A program made the translations under genes and the position numbers. A stretch of 64,000 bases of DNA. It comes from Bibersteinia trehalosi. GTDB lineage: Bacteria > Pseudomonadota > Gammaproteobacteria > Enterobacterales > Pasteurellaceae. The notes beneath the pieces are model-generated. The model saw only the letters and a list, made by a program, of their open reading frames with translations, searched no databases and had not been told where the DNA came from. This document shows positions 58,403-64,000 of this stretch, in pieces; position 1 is the first letter of the stretch, and every line of letters starts with the position of its first letter. The DNA lies in NCBI RefSeq assembly GCF_004346205.1, contig NZ_SMAM01000005.1:157696-221695 (forward strand). Direction: 5' to 3'.

Positions 58403-60550
58403 ATGAATACCTTACGCCATAAACTACCATTATATTGGTTAAATGCTAATCTTATTGGCACATTGCCTATCTTTTTTGCCGCCAACCTCGCTGCATTCGT
58501 TATTTGGCAACTTAATATTTCACAACATACTATGCCACTTGTACTCGGCATTATTGCCGCTGGTTTATCTGACTTAGATAATCGCCTTACAGGTCGAATT
58601 GCAAACCTACTATTTACCTTAATTGCTTTTGCGATTTCTTCACTTAGCTCACAGCTTGCGCTTACACATAGTTGGTTATTTATCCCCTTGATCACAATCA
58701 TTACTTTTATTGTCATTATGCTAGGCGCAATTGGGCAACGCTATAGCACTATTGCATTTGGTACTCTGCTTGTGGCTATCTATACTACGCTCAGCTACAC
58801 GCCAGATGTCGCTTGGTATTCAAATACACTATTGATTTTATTTGGCACCCTAATTTATGGGCTTGTGGCCGTTATTATTTATCTACTTTTCCCAAACCGA
58901 GCTGTACAAGAAAATATGGCGCAATACTATGAAGCACTGAGCCAATATCTACAAATTAAAGCCGATTTTTTTGATCCTGATGACACAGACAATCTACCGC
59001 AGAAGCAGCTTGCCCTCGCTAAAGCGAATAGCATCGTGATGAGTACATTAGACAAAGCACGAGTCTCACTTTTTTACCGCTTACGTGGGCAACACCGCCA
59101 TTTAAGAACACAGAAAATGTTACGCTATTTTTTCACCGCACAAGATATTTGGGAACGTGCAGGTTCAAGCCATTCTGAATATCAAAAACTTTTTGATGGC
59201 TGGCAAAATAGTGATCTTATCTTCCGCCTACAACGCATTCTGGAATTACAAGCCATAGCCTGCCAACAAATTGCCAGCGCATTACGCCATAACACTGTTT
59301 ATACACATAATACTCGTGGTGAAAGAGTTCTTGCGGGGCTAGCCCATTCCATGACTTTCCATAAACAAAATAAAGCTCAACAGCTACATAAACTACAATC
59401 TATTATAGATAATCTGCGGCATATTGAAGGACAACTTTCCCAGCTAGAAAATCATACGCCTAATGGCAAAAAATCAGTAAAATCAGCCCGCTTGATCGCT
59501 GAAAATGTTTCAGGTTGGCGTAATATGTTGCAAGCAGTGCGAAGCCAATGTCATTTTCGCTCACAATTATTCCGCCATGCCGTACGCTTATCCATAGTGG
59601 TTTTTATCGCCAGTTTGCTCGTTGAATTCTTCCATATAGAACAAGGCTATTGGATTTTACTCACCGCTATTCTTGTGTGTCAGCCAAATTATTCTGCTAC
59701 CAAAAAACGCCTTATCCAACGGATAATCGGCACAATTTTAGGGGTGATCGTTGGCATGTCATTGCGTTATCTCTCGCCAACGTTAGAAGCACAATTGGGC
59801 ATTATTGTGGCGTCAAGTACGCTGTTTTTCTTGTTTCGTACAAATAACTATAGCTTCTCTACTTTTTTTATTACAATTCAAGTTCTAGTCAGTTTTGATG
59901 TTGTCGGTTTTGGCGCAAATAGCGCCATCTTACCCAGAGTATTCGACACACTACTTGGCGCTGGCATTGCTTGGATTGCTGTGGCTTATTTGTGGCCAGA
60001 TTGGAAGTACCTCAATTTACAGCAAAATGTGGCAACATCTTTACAAAGTTGTGCGACATATTTACGACACATTATCGCCCAGCTTCAATTCGGCTATCGA
60101 GATCTCTTTAGCTATCGCATCGCACGGCGTGCTGCACAAAATGCTGCGGCAGCATTAAGCACCGCAGTCTCTCATATTACAGAAGAGCCAAAAAAATACT
60201 CTAAAACGCTTACCATTGCGCCGACATTACTAGGGCTCAATTACACATTGCTCAGCTATATTTCAGCACTGGCCGCTCACCGCCAAGAAGGTGCAGAGAT
60301 CAACCAACATATTGATTTTGCCAGCGCATTTTTCAAACAGAGCAAATTAATTGCAATTATTCTGGAGAGAATTGCTCAGCAACAAAATTGCCACACTGAA
60401 ATTGAACAAATAGATCAACAAATTAAGCAACTTGAACAAACATATAAAACACAGTTAAATGCACAGTCGCTAGTCTTAATACAGCAACTACGACTGATTG
60501 TGCAGTTACTACCACAATTTGCAGAATTTAATGAAAAAATACCCGCTTGA
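58403..60550 (+). CDS. yccS: YccS/FUSC-family inner-membrane protein
   Basis: 715 residues from the ATG at 58403; a longer frame to 58304 runs through the preceding terminator. It has two membrane blocks, about residues 12-170 and 385-530, each of several helices, alternating with cytoplasmic domains, the layout of YccS/YhfK and aromatic-acid efflux (FUSC) proteins. TKKRLIQRIIGTILGVIVGM is the family hallmark before the second block. A role in efflux is likely but the substrate is unknown. Its end overlaps the terminator of the convergent operon. Confidence 0.85.
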   Translation: MNTLRHKLPLYWLNANLIGTLPIFFAANLAAFVIWQLNISQHTMPLVLGIIAAGLSDLDNRLTGRIANLLFTLIAFAISSLSSQLALTHSWLFIPLITIITFIVIMLGAIGQRYSTIAFGTLLVAIYTTLSYTPDVAWYSNTLLILFGTLIYGLVAVIIYLLFPNRAVQENMAQYYEALSQYLQIKADFFDPDDTDNLPQKQLALAKANSIVMSTLDKARVSLFYRLRGQHRHLRTQKMLRYFFTAQDIWERAGSSHSEYQKLFDGWQNSDLIFRLQRILELQAIACQQIASALRHNTVYTHNTRGERVLAGLAHSMTFHKQNKAQQLHKLQSIIDNLRHIEGQLSQLENHTPNGKKSVKSARLIAENVSGWRNMLQAVRSQCHFRSQLFRHAVRLSIVVFIASLLVEFFHIEQGYWILLTAILVCQPNYSATKKRLIQRIIGTILGVIVGMSLRYLSPTLEAQLGIIVASSTLFFLFRTNNYSFSTFFITIQVLVSFDVVGFGANSAILPRVFDTLLGAGIAWIAVAYLWPDWKYLNLQQNVATSLQSCATYLRHIIAQLQFGYRDLFSYRIARRAAQNAAAALSTAVSHITEEPKKYSKTLTIAPTLLGLNYTLLSYISALAAHRQEGAEINQHIDFASAFFKQSKLIAIILERIAQQQNCHTEIEQIDQQIKQLEQTYKTQLNAQSLVLIQQLRLIVQLLPQFAEFNEKIPA

Positions 60551-60557
60551 TAGCGGG
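60534..60557 (-). terminator. Terminator of the nadR-phosphoesterase-patatin operon
   Basis: CCCGCT (60542-60547) and AGCGGG (60552-60557), with AAAAAAT on the left giving a U-run on the minus strand. It lies across the yccS stop. Confidence 0.72.
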
Positions 60558-60566
60558 CATTCACGG

Positions 60567-61411
60567 TTAGGTTGTAAGGTATGTTTTCAACAGCGGCATT
60601 TGCGCGGTTGCATCTCTTATCCCGAGCTCATACATTGCTTGGATCTTCTTGGGGTCATTTTCTAAACGTTTTATCGCTATCTTTTGTGACGGACGCAAAA
60701 CAAAAATATCACCTTGTTCACCCAATTGATTAATTTGTTCAATACGCTGATTATAATCAGCGTAGCGATTATTCATCGTGTTTACTAAATTAGGGTATTT
60801 ACCATAAACCAATTTATTTAACCACTGCAAAGCAGGTGCTTTACGATAATCAGCAGGACGCGTTAAAACTACAATAATTTTGTCAAAACCAAGCTGTTGG
60901 CAAAAATTTAAAGGTATACTATCGGCTTCTGCACCATCAAGATATTTTTGCCCATTAACTTCAACCATCTTAGAAAAGAAAGGGAGTGCTGAGGTTGCTC
61001 GTAATGTTTCCATTTGTTCAAAGACATCGTGAATTTGATGATACTCTGCTTTGCCGGTTGATACATTAGTAAGCGTAGCATAAAAGGGGATTTTTGATTG
61101 CTTAAATGTCTGATTATCAAAAATATCTAGCTTGAATGGCACATCGTAAAAAGCGAAATCTCGCCCAACTACATTACCCTCTCGTAACCAATTACGGAAC
61201 CCAATATAGCGCGGATTAGTAAGAAAACGTAGGTTATAACGTAATGCCCGCCCACGTTGTTTTGACGGGAAATTTACCCCAAATAACGCGCCAGCAGACA
61301 CGGCAACAATGCCGTCAATTTGAATAGCTTCATCTAAAAATACATCCAGCACTCCTGCGGTAAACATCCCCCGCATCGCGCCGCCTTCTAGTACTAAGCC
61401 TACTTTTGCCA

Positions 61412-61412
<1 letters not shown>
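60567..61412 (-). CDS. Patatin-like phospholipase (YjjU type)
   Basis: 281 residues. N-terminal oxyanion motif LEGGAMRGMFTAGVLDVF, nucleophile elbow AVSAGAL (Ser near 41; the first Gly of GxSxG is Ala), and the catalytic Asp in YLDGAEADSIP near 158 complete the Ser-Asp dyad. This is a putative lipid acyl hydrolase; the substrate is unknown. Its start shares a base with the phosphoesterase stop. Confidence 0.85.
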
Positions 61413-63387
<1,975 letters not shown>

Positions 63388-63453
63388 TCAGTTTAAATGA
63401 TAGGCTAAAAGAGTGGTTTTATCAATGGACAATGTATAGTGGATCGTAGATAA

Positions 63454-63750
<297 letters not shown>

Positions 63751-63852
63751 ACAACAAGCGGTTATTTCTTACTAAAGTTTGGCAAAAAATCGTGTAATAT
63801 GAGAAGCTTGTACAGCCATACTGGCATGAATATCGATTATACCGCCCATAAA

Positions 63853-63880
63853 AAAACGGAGAGCCTAAGCTCTCCGTTTT
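63853..63880. terminator. Bidirectional terminator between ferredoxin and autotransporter genes
   Basis: AAAACGGAGAGC (63853-63864), CTAA, GCTCTCCGTTTT (63869-63880), with A- and T-runs on both sides. Confidence 0.92.
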
Positions 63881-63906
63881 CGCTTATTTATCTTCTTTTG
63901 GCGAAA

Positions 63907-64000
63907 TTACCATTGATAACCTACACCAACAGAACCACCAAAGTCTCCACGGGTATTCGCATTACCTTGTAGTTTCAAGATAACTTTACCGTTGTCGCTT
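63907..64000 (-). CDS. Trimeric autotransporter (YadA-type anchor), 3' end only
   Basis: The last 30 codons of a minus-strand gene that runs off the window: NGKVILKLQGNAN, then GDFGGSVGVGYQW and stop TAA at 63907-63909. The final pattern of a last strand ending in SVGVGYQW is that of the YadA-type membrane anchor of trimeric adhesins, outer-membrane beta-barrel with terminal Trp. Passenger and length cannot be seen. Other autotransporter or porin ends are possible but fit less well. Confidence 0.6.
   Translation of the reverse strand, partial: SDNGKVILKLQGNANTRGDFGGSVGVGYQW

Overview
The window looks like chromosome of a Pasteurellaceae member of the Actinobacillus pleuropneumoniae group. 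The evidence is gene content (AfuABC, a fhuCDBA siderophore operon, NadR, Slam plus a surface lipoprotein, the end of a YadA-type trimeric autotransporter) and the many 9-mers ACAAGCGGT or close variants. That 9-mer is the core of the uptake signal sequence (USS) of the Actinobacillus/Mannheimia/ducreyi branch; the Haemophilus influenzae form AAGTGCGGT is not prominent. Species is not fixed by what I can see. I found no IS element, CRISPR array, prophage, rRNA or tRNA gene, and no gene-free stretch exceeds about 270 bases.

Layout. 1-4013: afuA (5' truncated)-afuB-afuC, a sugar-phosphate type ABC importer. 4213-8713 (minus): manX-manY-manZ, then a yobD-like gene and manA, with a CRP-type promoter in front. 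8842-12082 (minus): satP, orphan potD, ubiD. 12235-18218: fhuC-D-B-A, with a palindromic repeat near every internal junction. 18289-21434 (minus): ftsY-ftsE-ftsX, with a 168-bp tandem repeat inside ftsY. 21533-24937: rsmD, nagB-nagA, rplU-rpmA. 25168-30902: gph (minus) and wecA-wzzE-wecB-wecC-wecD, part of an enterobacterial common antigen type pathway. 31041-34543: phosphohexomutase, nucleoside hydrolase, secreted phosphodiester glycosidase family protein. 34588-38545: rpmB-rpmG and radC (minus), then coaBC-dut-slmA-yheU. 38558-41055: secreted esterase and ansB. 41178-44121: an accessory island of Slam, its candidate substrate lipoprotein, a BamE-like lipoprotein and a divergent XRE regulator. 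44183-54932 (minus): rpsP-rimM-trmD-rplS, then the spc and alpha ribosomal protein operons. 55065-64000: argS, yecM, slyB-like lipoproteins, yccS, nadR-phosphoesterase-patatin, a ferredoxin and the 3' end of an autotransporter gene.

Functional threads. Hexose and hexosamine use is strongly represented: AfuABC, mannose PTS, ManA and NagBA all feed fructose-6-phosphate. Envelope work is the second thread: FtsEX, SlmA, Wec enzymes, SatP, YccS and surface lipoprotein export. The third is translation, with most spc and alpha operon genes plus the trmD operon.

The most interesting material is (i) palindromic repeat elements that have entered coding sequence and are translated in frame (ftsY, fhuD, fhuB), and (ii) the Slam island, whose two lipoprotein genes carry the same ~65-bp promoter/operator segment next to a divergent XRE repressor-like gene. 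Several ribosomal protein operons also have a hairpin plus U-run in the leader between promoter and first gene.
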